Source of the DNA: an uncultured Synergistaceae bacterium
GTDB taxonomy: Bacteria; Synergistota; Synergistia; Synergistales; Dethiosulfovibrionaceae
Direction of reading: 5' to 3'
Assembly (NCBI GenBank): GCA_902489135.1
Contig: CABTYW010000007.1
Location: forward strand, 1-46,119
DNA: 46,119 nucleotides
The notes below the pieces were generated by a model, which saw nothing but the letters and a program-made list of their open reading frames with translations, made no database searches and was not told where the DNA came from. Both the position numbers and the translations under genes were made by a program. Shown here in pieces: positions 16,010-25,021 of this stretch; position 1 is the first letter of the stretch; each line of letters begins with the position of its first letter.

Positions 16010-17361
16010 CGATCAGTTGCCGTGCCGCCGACCACAAGACCGTCAATGAGCAGTGACGGTTGTCCGTCGGTGACCGGCACGCTCTGTCCCCCCTTCCCGC
16101 AGGTGCCGGGTTCCATATGAATTTTCCGCCCAACGGCACGGATGCCTTTGAGCGCTTCGATGCCGCGCCCGATCAGTGACGCGCCTTTGACGGGCACCGT
16201 GATTTTCCCTTTTTCAATCAGGGAGCCCTGCGTCACCTCAAAGACAAACTCGCCGGTGGTCGTGTTGACCTCGCCGCCGCCCATGCGGTGCACGTAAAGG
16301 CCGAAGGGAATTCCTTCCAGCATGGATTCCCGGCTGTCCGTTCCGGGCAGGACAAAGGTATTGCTCATGCGCGGCTGGGGCAGTGAGGCATAGTTTTGCC
16401 GGCGTCCGCTGCCTGTGAGTGGTACGCCGTAAAGCCGCGAGGTTCTTCGATCGGAAAGGTAATTCTTCAAAACTCCGTTTTGCACGAGAACGGTGCGCTG
16501 CGCCGGCGTGCCCTCATCGTCAAATCGGTAACTGCCGTAAAGGCCGCGGAGCGTGGCGTCGTCAACGACCGTCACCAATTCGGAGGCCACCGTCTTTCCC
16601 ATTTTACCGGCGAAGACGGATTGCTCCTCAAAGACAAGATCGGCTTCCATGCCGTGACCGCAGGCTTCGTGAATGATGGAGCCGCCGGCTTCTTCCGAGA
16701 GGAGCACGGGCATGGGTCCCACGGGACATTCCACGGCTTGAAGATTTTTCAGCGCCTCGTCCAGAGCCTCAAGACCGATCTTTTCCGCATCGAGACCGTC
16801 GAAGAAATCCCGCGCGGACCCCACGGCCGAAAGGGAGCTGTATCCGCGCTCCACTCTGCCCTTTCTCTCAAGGATGACGCTTGCGCCGAAGGAACAGCGT
16901 TCGACGTGAAAACTCACGGCCCGCTCAGCGTCAACCACGGCAGTACCGCGATCCACGGCGCTGCAAAACATGGAAAGCTGGCGGATCCATGGGCATTGGC
17001 GGCGCAAAAGCGCGTCGAGGTCGCCGAGGAAGCTTCTGTCCTGGGGAAAATAGACGTCGGGGCGGCCGAGGGGAAAATCCTCTTCGGGCAGCGAGGGCGC
17101 TTTCAGAGACGCCGAGGAACAGACGTCTCTCAGCACGCGGGCGGCCGATCCCCGTTCCACGCCGGAGGCCACTGAAAAGGCCGTTTCCCTGCCTCTCAAA
17201 AGACGGGCCGAACAGCCTGCCGTCGATCCCGCCGAGACCTCGTCGATTTTTCGGTCGGAGTAAAAAAGACTGCGCGACGACGAACGCCCGAAGTAAAGCT
17301 CGGCCCAATCCGGAGCTTTCACTGCCGAAAGCTCGAAGCGGCAGGCGTCAAGAAAGTCCAT
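16006..17361 (-). CDS. tldD: TldD/PmbA-family metalloprotease
   Basis: A 451-residue TldD-type protein. The zinc-binding motif is HEACGHGMEAD (231-241, fitting HExxxH), and the C-terminal EPGTCGKGGQSVPV carries the family's conserved cysteine. YGVPLTGSGRR and SNTFVLPG are also typical. In E. coli TldD pairs with PmbA (TldE) to trim microcin precursors and the CcdA antitoxin. No PmbA partner is visible here, so it may act alone or with one encoded elsewhere. The start is fixed by TGATG overlap with yqeH at 17361; a 71-residue upstream extension would lie inside yqeH and is rejected. Confidence 0.9.
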   Translation of the reverse strand: MDFLDACRFELSAVKAPDWAELYFGRSSSRSLFYSDRKIDEVSAGSTAGCSARLLRGRETAFSVASGVERGSAARVLRDVCSSASLKAPSLPEEDFPLGRPDVYFPQDRSFLGDLDALLRRQCPWIRQLSMFCSAVDRGTAVVDAERAVSFHVERCSFGASVILERKGRVERGYSSLSAVGSARDFFDGLDAEKIGLEALDEALKNLQAVECPVGPMPVLLSEEAGGSIIHEACGHGMEADLVFEEQSVFAGKMGKTVASELVTVVDDATLRGLYGSYRFDDEGTPAQRTVLVQNGVLKNYLSDRRTSRLYGVPLTGSGRRQNYASLPQPRMSNTFVLPGTDSRESMLEGIPFGLYVHRMGGGEVNTTTGEFVFEVTQGSLIEKGKITVPVKGASLIGRGIEALKGIRAVGRKIHMEPGTCGKGGQSVPVTDGQPSLLIDGLVVGGTATDR

Positions 17362-18497
17362 CAGTACTTTTTCTTTCCCTGAGGGCGGCGCGCCGGCGAC
17401 GGGACAAGCCACGGACGCACGGAGCCGCTCGCCGGTTCGGGAATCCGAAGTTTGACGGTGCAGGCACCGCTGTAGAGAGCAACCCAGCCGACGGAGGGAA
17501 TTACCAGATCCTCCTCGGGATGAAGCTGAAATTCCTCTTCTTTCCATGGAAGCGACGCCAGATGGGCGGCACATTTTTTACAGGGCGGCTGAAGCAGTTC
17601 TCCGGCGTGCTCTTTCAGCAAATCGTCGATTCGCTCCTCTCGAGTTCGATGGACCGCCACCGTATCGGGAGCGAAGATGCCGAATTTCACCCAGCCGCGT
17701 TCTCCGGCATCGGCGACGGTAACCTGGGCGAGACCGCCGAAAAACACCGTTTGCCCTGTTTTCAAGTTTTCCAGAGAGCTTTGAAAGACTTTTTTCGGCG
17801 AAAGCGCGGCGAGGCAGTCGGGACACAGCATGGGCAGGAAGGGGTCGTCGCCTTTCAGCCCCGGCGCGTCCACAAGCACCGGTCCGTGAGCCATGGCGTA
17901 TTCCGTTACGCCCACGGTGGTCCCGGCGAGACGGGACACGGTGGGCAGCGTATTTTTCAGCATTTCGCTGATGAGCGTGCTCTTGCCCACGTTGGCGGCG
18001 CCGGCAAAAAGAATTTTTTCGTGCCCCTGAAAGGAGTCCTCAAGGCGACGTCGCAAATCCGACATATCGTCTCGGCGGTGCGCCGACAGAAGGATGATTT
18101 GCTCGCGCGCCACGCCGGTTCTGTCGGAGAGCCGCTGCAAAATCTCTTTGCGGGTTGTCCACGGCTCAAGGAGGTCGACTTTGTTGGCGATGATAAAGAC
18201 GGGTTTGTTGAGCTTTTCCGCCCAGTCGAGGTCGGGGAAGGAAAGTTCCGGGCGGGTCACGTCCATAATCAAAAAAACGGCGGCGGATTGCTGCGCACAG
18301 AACTGAATTTTTTTCTGAATTTCAGGATCGCTGATCAGCGCCTTTCGGTATACGGCATAATGCTTCATCTGAAAACAACGTTTGCAGAGCACGCCGTCTT
18401 CGGCCTTTTTCCCGGGAGCAAGGTATCCGGGGAGTTTTTCGTCGACGCTTTGAAAGACAGCTCCGCAACCGGGACAGCGCATTTTTTTTTCCGTCAT
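17361..18497 (-). CDS. yqeH: YqeH-like circularly permuted GTPase
   Basis: A 378-residue GTPase with an N-terminal treble-clef zinc finger (Cys8, Cys11, Cys38, Cys41) and permuted G motifs. G4 NKVD (105-108) comes before G1 GAANVGKST (166-174), then GTT and G3 DAPG (210-213). This order is diagnostic of the YqeH/YlqF/RsgA group, and the zinc finger singles out YqeH, a 30S ribosome assembly factor. A second cysteine pair (PPCKKC) lies near residue 300, and the C-terminal domain would bind RNA or protein. The tail is basic (ARRPQGKKKY). It overlaps the tldD start by one base. Confidence 0.9.
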   Translation of the reverse strand: MTEKKMRCPGCGAVFQSVDEKLPGYLAPGKKAEDGVLCKRCFQMKHYAVYRKALISDPEIQKKIQFCAQQSAAVFLIMDVTRPELSFPDLDWAEKLNKPVFIIANKVDLLEPWTTRKEILQRLSDRTGVAREQIILLSAHRRDDMSDLRRRLEDSFQGHEKILFAGAANVGKSTLISEMLKNTLPTVSRLAGTTVGVTEYAMAHGPVLVDAPGLKGDDPFLPMLCPDCLAALSPKKVFQSSLENLKTGQTVFFGGLAQVTVADAGERGWVKFGIFAPDTVAVHRTREERIDDLLKEHAGELLQPPCKKCAAHLASLPWKEEEFQLHPEEDLVIPSVGWVALYSGACTVKLRIPEPASGSVRPWLVPSPARRPQGKKKY

Positions 18498-18523
18498 GGT
18501 TCATCTCTCCTCAGGACTTGCAG

Positions 18524-19522
18524 TCATTTCTTTTTGCGGTACTCCGCCACATTCTTTGCGTGTTCTTTGTCGTTTTTCGCAAAATGATGGCGACCGTCAC
18601 CGGCGGAAACGTAATAGAGATAGTCGTTTTCCTCGGGCGCCAGCGCACCTTCCCAGGCCGCGGAAGAGGGCACGCAAATCGGCGCCGGAGGCAGTCCCGG
18701 ATATTTGTAGGTGTTGTAAGGCGAATCAACGGCCAGATGCTTGTACAGCACGCGGCGAAGGATTTCACCGGTGGATCGGTACCAGGCGTAAACCACCGAG
18801 GCGTCGATTTCAAGGTTCATTCCGCGGCGAAGTCTGTTTTCGATGACTCCGGCAATGACGGCATACTCTTCGGGCACTTGCGCCTCCCGCTGAAGTAGCG
18901 AGGCAATGACCGCCGCTCTCGCAGCCGTCTCTTTTTTCGCGACCACGCCGCCGAAGCGCCGGTACCACGCCTCAGAAGCTTTCCTGATGAGTTCCGGCAG
19001 AGACGCCTTCACCAGCAGATAGGTCTCCGGAAGGAGAAACGCGGCCCGCGCTTCAGCGCTGTCCGGAAGAATTGCCCTCAGCGCCTCGGGATAGTTGTTC
19101 AGATTGTCAAGCTCGGCGCGCTGCTGTTCCGGCGTGCCCAACGGCAAGGGCGCGTCGGGAAATGCTCCCGGGAGTATAAGAGCGCTCACATAAATGGGTG
19201 AAGCCTTTTTCAGCTGTTCTGCCACATACCAGGAAGGACCGGAGGAAAAACGGTAAGTTCCCGCTTTCAAAGAGCGGTCGGCACCCTTTTTGGCCATCCA
19301 GTACAGAAAATTTCTTCGGCTGACGATCATTCCCCGCTCTTCAAGTTCGGCGGCAAATTCTCGCAGCGGTTCGTCGCTTTGCAGCGTGATTTCGGCGGAT
19401 TTCTCGTCCATGCAAAAGGGCATGACGAAAACGTCCTTCCACTGCGATGAGCTCCAGCGCGCAGACGCCGCAAGCAGCAGAAGCGCCATAACGAAACCGC
19501 CGCAAATCAGAATTTTTTTCAA
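18524..19522 (-). CDS. mltG: Endolytic murein transglycosylase MltG (YceG-like)
   Basis: A 332-residue membrane-anchored enzyme with one N-terminal hydrophobic segment (about 4-20), a LysM-like region and the YceG catalytic domain. The expected catalytic glutamate is Glu213 in ASLLQREAQ; LPETY (165-169) and SPYNTYKYPGLPP are hallmark segments. MltG cuts nascent glycan strands in the periplasm and sets their length. Translation appears to start at a TTG (19522) because AGGAGG lies five bases upstream and the first ATG is inside the membrane segment. It sits 16 bases after queA. Confidence 0.93.
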   Translation of the reverse strand: MKKILICGGFVMALLLLAASARWSSSQWKDVFVMPFCMDEKSAEITLQSDEPLREFAAELEERGMIVSRRNFLYWMAKKGADRSLKAGTYRFSSGPSWYVAEQLKKASPIYVSALILPGAFPDAPLPLGTPEQQRAELDNLNNYPEALRAILPDSAEARAAFLLPETYLLVKASLPELIRKASEAWYRRFGGVVAKKETAARAAVIASLLQREAQVPEEYAVIAGVIENRLRRGMNLEIDASVVYAWYRSTGEILRRVLYKHLAVDSPYNTYKYPGLPPAPICVPSSAAWEGALAPEENDYLYYVSAGDGRHHFAKNDKEHAKNVAEYRKKK

Positions 19523-19538
19523 GTGGGCCTCCTTGGCG

Positions 19539-20588
19539 TTACAGGATCATCATGGCATCGCCGAAAGAAAAAAATCGGTAACGCCGGCTGACGGCCTCTT
19601 CATAGGCTTTCATGGTCAGATCGTAGCCCGCAAAGGCCGAGACGAGCATGAGCAACGTGCTCTGCGGCAGATGAAAGTTGGTGATCAGCGCATCGACCAC
19701 TTGATACTTAAAACCGGGGTAAATGAAAATTCCCGTCTCAAGAGAGCCGGGACGCAGCCCGCCGGGCGTGGCGGCCATTCCCTCAAGCGTTCTGACCACC
19801 GTCGTTCCCAGCGCGATGACTCGGGCGCCTCTGCTTTTCGCTGCCCGGATTTTGTCGTAGGCGCTTTGAGGAATGACGCAGCGTTCGCTGTGCATCACGT
19901 GCTGGCGGATATCGGCGGTTTTCACGGGACGGAAGGTTCCGATGCCCACTTCAAGCGTGATGTCGGCAATATCCACTCCGCCGCCGCGCACCCTTTCAAG
20001 CAATTCTTCGGTGAAATGCAGCCCCGCCGTGGGGGCCGCAGCGGAACGCGCCTCTCTGGAATAGACGGTCTGATAGTCCTCGGGCCTTGAAGTGCGCTCG
20101 TGGATGTAAGGAGGAAGCGGCATAGAACCGCTGGCCTCCGCCAGGGCCCGCACATCACAGTCGCGAGGAAAAACAACACGGCGCATGCCGTCAGAGCTCA
20201 AGGAGCTGCCCAGGGTCACAGTCACTTCGCCGTCGAGGCGCACCTGCGATCCCTCGGGCAATTTTCGGCCAGGACGCACCAGCGCTTCCCATTCTTTTTC
20301 GTCGGCATCGCGGGGGCGCAGAAGCAAAATTTCACATCGTGCGCTGCCCCGTTCCTTGACGCCTTCCAGGCGGGCGGCCATGACTCGCGTGTCGTTGCGT
20401 ACCAAAACGTCTCCGGCATTCAGAAATGACGGAACGTCGGAGAAATGCCGGTGGCCGATGTGTCCGCTTTTTCTGTCGATAACCATCAGACGGCAGCTGT
20501 CCCGCGGCGAAACAGGTTTTTGAGCGATGAGCTCCTGGGGCAAATCGTAATTATAAGTTTGAATGTCGAAAAAATCCGGCTGTGTCAT
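19539..20588 (-). CDS. queA: S-adenosylmethionine:tRNA ribosyltransferase-isomerase
   Basis: A 349-residue QueA, which transfers the ribosyl part of SAM to preQ1 in tRNA to make epoxyqueuosine. Family marks are YDLPQELIAQ at the N-terminus, DSCRLMVIDR, VLVRNDTRVMAARL, AAPTAGLHFT and NFHLPQSTLLMLVSAFAG near the C-terminus. Length is normal. The ATG at 20588 has only a weak ribosome site. It lies 21 bases after the spoIID-like gene; no other queuosine gene is visible in the window. Confidence 0.96.
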   Translation of the reverse strand: MTQPDFFDIQTYNYDLPQELIAQKPVSPRDSCRLMVIDRKSGHIGHRHFSDVPSFLNAGDVLVRNDTRVMAARLEGVKERGSARCEILLLRPRDADEKEWEALVRPGRKLPEGSQVRLDGEVTVTLGSSLSSDGMRRVVFPRDCDVRALAEASGSMPLPPYIHERTSRPEDYQTVYSREARSAAAPTAGLHFTEELLERVRGGGVDIADITLEVGIGTFRPVKTADIRQHVMHSERCVIPQSAYDKIRAAKSRGARVIALGTTVVRTLEGMAATPGGLRPGSLETGIFIYPGFKYQVVDALITNFHLPQSTLLMLVSAFAGYDLTMKAYEEAVSRRYRFFSFGDAMMIL

Positions 20589-20609
20589 AAAATTTCCGCA
20601 CCGTCTTTT

Positions 20610-22085
20610 CTAACGTCTCTGGAGAGAAGTTCCCGGAAAATAAAATTGAAGAATTTTTTCCATGGGCCAGCCGTGGTCGGCCATGGCTTTCGCCCCCCAC
20701 TGAGACAGGCCGACGCCGTGTCCCCAGCCGCGGCCGTAAAGAGTGATCGTCCCGCCGTGCACCTCCGCCGTTGATCTGCCCTGAAGCGGAGAGCCTGTCG
20801 TCAGCGGCAGCACCCGGGCCGTGACGGCGCCGGGCTTTTTCAAAGGCGCCGGGACGTCCCTGAGCTTCATAAACCGGCTCAGATAAAACCTGCGGCGTTC
20901 GGGATGAAGGAGCATCTCAAAGCGCTCGTCCACCGTAAATTTTTTCTGGTAAATCAGCGCATTGAGCTGCGCTTCCTCATCGGCCGTGAGCATCGCCCCC
21001 TCGTCCGCCCCGATCGGGACGGACGACGTATCAGGTCCGCTCGTTCCCCCAGGCAGCCCGTTGACGCGCAGCCCATCGGGCTTAAAGTCGAAGAAGGTGC
21101 TGCGCACTTTTTTGGGTCCGATCTGTGTTCTGAAGGCCGCACTGGTCATGGAGGTTGTGCCCGAGGAGCCCTTGAAGGTCAATTGAGTCGCTCTGCCTGC
21201 AGCGTCACGCCGGGAGATGGTGACGCTTTGGAGGGCTCCCACGCCCTTTCCGCTGCGGGAAAGTGCGTGCTGTATTTCCGCGCAGGTCAGATCGACTTTC
21301 CAGGCCGCATGAGGCGAAGGTGAACTGTAGGGTTCGCGGCGAACGACAAGATAGGGCACGGGCTTGCCCCAGACTTCTGCGATATCAGCCGTGGCTCCAC
21401 CGGCGTCGGAGCAGAAAAACGTCTGGGCCGGACGGCCGCGATAGGTCAGGATTTGATCTTTGGTCTGCGCAATGGCGCGGTCCGTCGATAAATGGTGCAC
21501 GTTGACCCCGCGGTAGATCTGGCAATGGTCGCCGGTGCATACGTCATACCCCGCAGCGTTATGACGTCCCATTTGAGTCAGCGCATAGGTTCTGGAAATC
21601 ACCGCCTGCGCCTTGAGAACTTCCATGTCCCACTGCGGGTTCACCTCAAAGCCCAGGACGCCGCGCAGATATTTTTCGATGTCAAGGCGGTTCACCACCG
21701 TCAGCCGGCCGCCTCGGGCCGTAAGCACAAGAGCGCCTTCATAGGCGATTTTCCCGAAAGAAATGGGAGACGTTGAACTGAGCGTCACCGGCGAGGGCCA
21801 GGCTTTACCGTTGATGATGACGGAGCTTCCGCGCGCCTTCGCCGTAAAGGCCGAAGGAACGCCGATTTTTTTGCCGGAGCCGCTTCGCGCCGTCAAAGCT
21901 CTGCCTCTGACCGATGCCGAGGGAACGCCCGACGCCAGTCCCACACGAATGGAATGAGCCTGGGCCGGCAAGGCGAGACAAAAAGCCAGAACGGCGCAGA
22001 CCGTTCCGAGAGCTTTAAAGCAGGTCCAGCTGGTCGTTTTGCGCCTGTTTCTGAGGAAAGGGTTTGCCAAGATAGCGATATGCAT
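20610..22085 (-). CDS. SpoIID/LytB-domain protein, secreted
   Basis: A 491-residue exported protein. The ATG at 22085 follows GGAAGGAAGG and gives a basic start, a hydrophobic core (about 29-43) and a likely signal cleavage after AQA. The SpoIID domain is seen in LDIEKYLRGVLGFEV, LKAQAVISRTYAL and, at the end, GWGHGVGLSQWGAKAMADHG. In spore formers SpoIID is a lytic transglycosylase for engulfment; LytB modulates an amidase. No sporulation gene is present here, so a role in trimming denuded glycan during division is more likely (inference). A Ser/Gly/Asp-rich insertion lies around 360-385. The start lies 71 bases inside ruvB. Confidence 0.88.
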   Translation of the reverse strand: MHIAILANPFLRNRRKTTSWTCFKALGTVCAVLAFCLALPAQAHSIRVGLASGVPSASVRGRALTARSGSGKKIGVPSAFTAKARGSSVIINGKAWPSPVTLSSTSPISFGKIAYEGALVLTARGGRLTVVNRLDIEKYLRGVLGFEVNPQWDMEVLKAQAVISRTYALTQMGRHNAAGYDVCTGDHCQIYRGVNVHHLSTDRAIAQTKDQILTYRGRPAQTFFCSDAGGATADIAEVWGKPVPYLVVRREPYSSPSPHAAWKVDLTCAEIQHALSRSGKGVGALQSVTISRRDAAGRATQLTFKGSSGTTSMTSAAFRTQIGPKKVRSTFFDFKPDGLRVNGLPGGTSGPDTSSVPIGADEGAMLTADEEAQLNALIYQKKFTVDERFEMLLHPERRRFYLSRFMKLRDVPAPLKKPGAVTARVLPLTTGSPLQGRSTAEVHGGTITLYGRGWGHGVGLSQWGAKAMADHGWPMEKILQFYFPGTSLQRR

Positions 22086-23064
22086 TTTCAGTTGCCTTCC
22101 TTCCGCGGGGAGTACGTTCAATCATACCCTTTTGAATCAAATAGGGCTCATAAATGTCCTCAATGGTCTGCTGCTCTTCGTTGAGGGCCGCCGCCAGGGT
22201 GGACAGTCCGACGGGGCCGCCACCGAAGAGTTCGACAATGGCGCCGAGAATTTTGCGGTCTCCGTCGTCGAGACCCAAATCGTCGAGCCCGAGAGTGGTC
22301 ATGGCGCGCTGGGCCAGATCGGCTTTCACTGCCGGCACGCCGGCCACTTCGGCAAAATCGCGAACGCGGCGCAGCAGACGCAGAGCAATACGCGGCGTGC
22401 CCCGCGAACGTTCGGCAATGGCCCGGCAGGCGTCGGGCTCAACCTTCATGTTCATCACCGACGCTCCCCGATTGATGATCTCGCTCAACTCCTGAGGGGT
22501 GTAGAGCCGCAGCTGTTCCACGATGCCGAAACGCGCGCGCAGCGGCGAGCTCAGCAGTCCCAGGCGGGTCGTCGCCCCCACCAGCGTAAAATGGGGCAAA
22601 TTCAGGCAAATGCTGCGCGCCAGCGGCCCCTTCCCCACGATGATGTGCAGCGTGTAGTCCTCCATGGCCGAATAGAGCACCTCTTCTATGGAGGTGGACA
22701 TCCGGTGAATTTCGTCGATAAAAAGGACGTCACGTTCCTGCAGGTTGGACAGAATGGCCGCCAGGTCACCGGGTTTCTCCAGTGCCGGACCGGTGGTGAT
22801 GCGCAACTCGCTGTTCATCTCATGGGCGATAATGTTGGCAAGTGTCGTTTTTCCCAGCCCCGGAGGGCCGTAGAACAGAATATGATCCAGCGTTTCCTCG
22901 CGCTTCTGCGCGGCACGAATATAAACTTCAAGCTTTGCCTTGATTTCAGTCTGTCCGTTAAAGTCCGAGAGGCAAAGGGGACGGAGGCTCTTCTCCTCCT
23001 CGCGTTCCCGATTTTCCTCCTGAGGCGGCAGTTCAAAGCCGCGTCGGATTTTCTCGTCATCCAT
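22015..23064 (-). CDS. ruvB: Holliday junction branch migration ATPase RuvB
   Basis: A 349-residue AAA+ motor. Walker A is GPPGLGKTT (66-74), Walker B FIDEIH (115-120), sensor 1 GATTRLGLLSSPLRARFG, and a winged-helix DNA-binding domain follows (ERTPRGRKATENAYRYLG). RuvB drives branch migration on RuvA-bound junctions. The first 25 residues are unusually acidic compared with the core. AGTGAGGTGAAG before the ATG is a strong ribosome site. It lies 11 bases after ruvA. Confidence 0.97.
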   Translation of the reverse strand: MDDEKIRRGFELPPQEENREREEEKSLRPLCLSDFNGQTEIKAKLEVYIRAAQKREETLDHILFYGPPGLGKTTLANIIAHEMNSELRITTGPALEKPGDLAAILSNLQERDVLFIDEIHRMSTSIEEVLYSAMEDYTLHIIVGKGPLARSICLNLPHFTLVGATTRLGLLSSPLRARFGIVEQLRLYTPQELSEIINRGASVMNMKVEPDACRAIAERSRGTPRIALRLLRRVRDFAEVAGVPAVKADLAQRAMTTLGLDDLGLDDGDRKILGAIVELFGGGPVGLSTLAAALNEEQQTIEDIYEPYLIQKGMIERTPRGRKATENAYRYLGKPFPQKQAQNDQLDLL

Positions 23065-23075
23065 GGCTCTTCACC

Positions 23076-23696
23076 TCACTTGCCGGGATGAAGCAGACGC
23101 AAACAGCTCATAATCGCTTCGTTTTCATCAAGGTCTTCACCGTCGCCGTGCTGAGACTTTACGGTTTTGTACGCGTCAAGGGCGGAAAAGCGGTCAAATC
23201 CAAGGGATTCGAGGGCGTCAAGCACGCCTGAAGCTCCCGCAAGATCGGTGTGCGCCCCCGTTGAAGGCATGGATTGCACGAGCACTTTGAGACCTTTTTT
23301 ATTGATGCGGTCGGCCAATTCAAAGCAAATGCGCTCCGCCGTCCTTTTGCCGACGCCCGGCACGGCAGTGAGCAGTTTGGCGTCGTTCTGCTCCACCGCA
23401 GCGACGATCTCCGAGGGCGAAAGATGCTGAAGAAGCGCAACGGCCACTTTCCCGCCGATGCCCTTGATGAGAATCATCTGGCGAAACATTTGACGTTCCA
23501 GATCATCGGCAAAGCCGTACAGCGCAAGCCCGGCGTCACTGACCTGCAAGTGGGTGTACAGGGTGACGGGCGCGTTGAGGCGGCACATTGTTCCCGCTTT
23601 GCGGGTCAGCAGAAGTTCAACGCCGAAGCCGTTGCAGTCCACCACCGCCGTAAAATCAGATTTTTCGATGACAGTGCCTTTAATACTGGCCAGCAT
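23076..23696 (-). CDS. ruvA: Holliday junction DNA helicase RuvA
   Basis: A 206-residue RuvA with the N-terminal OB domain (MLASIKGTVIEK), tandem helix-hairpin-helix motifs (LIKGIGGKVAVALL and LTAVPGVGKRTAERI) and a C-terminal RuvB-binding helical domain (ALESLGF onward). It binds and squares the Holliday junction. The ATG at 23696 follows GGAAGGAG and lies two bases after the ruvC stop. Confidence 0.96.
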   Translation of the reverse strand: MLASIKGTVIEKSDFTAVVDCNGFGVELLLTRKAGTMCRLNAPVTLYTHLQVSDAGLALYGFADDLERQMFRQMILIKGIGGKVAVALLQHLSPSEIVAAVEQNDAKLLTAVPGVGKRTAERICFELADRINKKGLKVLVQSMPSTGAHTDLAGASGVLDALESLGFDRFSALDAYKTVKSQHGDGEDLDENEAIMSCLRLLHPGK

Positions 23697-23698
23697 CT

Positions 23699-24229
23699 TT
23701 ATCTCCTTCCATACCGGTACTGCGGGCTGTTGAGAATTGACAGTCCCGCGAGGGCGATGCCCAGCGCGTCGGCCGTGTCGTCGGGCCTCGGGATCTCAGG
23801 CAAATTGAGAATCTGCTGAATCATGAGCTGTACCTGCCGTTTTTCGGCAGTGCCGCTGCCGCAGACGGTCAGTTTCACTTCCGAGGGCTTCGGCTCCACT
23901 ATGGGCAGGCCGTACTGCGCGCCAAGAAGTAGAATGGCCCCCCGTGCCTGCCAAACCGCTTCCGCCGTCGTCCTGTTTTGTCCGAAGTAAAGACGCTCTA
24001 TGGACATAAAATGAGGGGAGCAGCGTTCAATCTGCTCCCTCACTCCGTCGTACAGAACTTTAATTCGAGTTGGCGTATCCTGGTGAGGAGGCGTCTCAAG
24101 GCAGCCGTAAGCCAACGCCGTGCAATGTCCGCCGGACTGACAGACCAATCCCCAGCCCAGACGTCCGATGCCCGGGTCAATGCCCAGACACAGCAGACCG
24201 TTATTCGTCGTCTTTGGCAAGTGCGTCAT
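23699..24229 (-). CDS. ruvC: Holliday junction resolvase RuvC
   Basis: A 176-residue RNase H-fold endonuclease that resolves Holliday junctions. Catalytic acids appear as Asp18 in LGIDPG, Glu78 in SIERLYFGQN, and Asp151/Asp154 in PDDTADALGIAL. About ten extra residues precede the usual start of the fold. The ATG at 24229 has GAGG a few bases upstream and overlaps the end of yebC by 29 bases. The yebC-ruvC-ruvA-ruvB order is common in bacteria. Confidence 0.95.
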   Translation of the reverse strand: MTHLPKTTNNGLLCLGIDPGIGRLGWGLVCQSGGHCTALAYGCLETPPHQDTPTRIKVLYDGVREQIERCSPHFMSIERLYFGQNRTTAEAVWQARGAILLLGAQYGLPIVEPKPSEVKLTVCGSGTAEKRQVQLMIQQILNLPEIPRPDDTADALGIALAGLSILNSPQYRYGRR

Positions 24230-24959
24230 TTACCTCGTCGGTAAATTCAAAGTTGGCGAACACGTTCTGAACGTCGTCGTGGCCTTCGAGGAGATCCACC
24301 AGTTTCAGCATCTTGCGCGCCTTGTCGATGTTGTCGATGGTCACGGTATTCTTGGGGCTGTAAATCACCTCGGCTTCGCCGATTTTGTACCCTTTGCTCT
24401 CCAGCGCCGCCCGCACGTCCATCATGGTGGCGGGGTCGGTAGTAACCACGGCGCCGCCGTCGATCATCTCCACGTCATCGGCTCCGGCGTCGATGCTGTC
24501 TTCCATAAGCCGGTCCTCGTCGATTTCGCCTTCCACGTTGACGGTGCCTTTGCGCTCAAAGTTCCAGGCCACACTGCCCGACGTGCCCATAGAGCCGCCG
24601 TTGCGCTCAAGAATTGCGCGGATCTCCGGTGTTGTACGGTTCCTGTTGTCGGTCAGGGATTCGCAGATAATGGCCACGCCGTCGACGCCGTAGCCTTCGT
24701 AAAGCAGATCTTCGTAGGAAACGCCTTCAAGCTCGCCGGTGCCGCGTTTAATGGCTCTCGTGATGGAATCGTTGGGAACGCTCGCCGCTCTGGCGCGGTC
24801 AAGAGCCGCCTTGAGACGTACGTTCATGGCCGGATCTCCGCCGCCTTCCTTGGCGGCGATGATAATCATTTTGATGAGTTTCTGGCGCTCATTCCCCTTT
24901 TTGGAATCCTGTGCCGCTTTGCGATGTTTGATATTAGCCCATTTTGAATGTCCCGACAT
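24201..24959 (-). CDS. yebC: YebC/PmpR-family protein (TACO1-like)
   Basis: A 252-residue protein with the family opening MSGHSKWANIKHRKAAQDSKKG and the central signature YEGYGVDGVAIICESLTDNRNRT. Family members are known as transcriptional regulators and, more recently, as translation factors that relieve stalls at proline stretches; the sequence does not separate these roles. ATGAGGTGATGT before the ATG is a strong ribosome site. It sits at the head of the ruvCAB genes. Confidence 0.95.
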   Translation of the reverse strand: MSGHSKWANIKHRKAAQDSKKGNERQKLIKMIIIAAKEGGGDPAMNVRLKAALDRARAASVPNDSITRAIKRGTGELEGVSYEDLLYEGYGVDGVAIICESLTDNRNRTTPEIRAILERNGGSMGTSGSVAWNFERKGTVNVEGEIDEDRLMEDSIDAGADDVEMIDGGAVVTTDPATMMDVRAALESKGYKIGEAEVIYSPKNTVTIDNIDKARKMLKLVDLLEGHDDVQNVFANFEFTDEVNDALAKDDE

Positions 24960-25021
24960 AACACATCACCTCATAAAATGTTAAAGGGGTGCAATCTCCC
25001 CCTGTATGACTGAAATAAACT

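Noticed and set aside
16881..18587. Open plus-strand frame of 568 codons antisense to tldD and yqeH
   Set aside because: It is an uninterrupted shadow frame in GC-rich DNA. The encoded sequence is rich in Arg/Gly/His/Pro with no family likeness, and the minus strand encodes two intact, motif-bearing proteins.
22039..23091. Plus-strand frame of 350 codons over ruvB
   Set aside because: Antisense shadow of a complete RuvB; no motif or ribosome site.
24978..25005. Hairpin AGGGG/CCCCT between nadE and yebC as a terminator
   Set aside because: The stem is only five pairs with a nine-base loop and no clean T-run, and the genes around it look co-transcribed.
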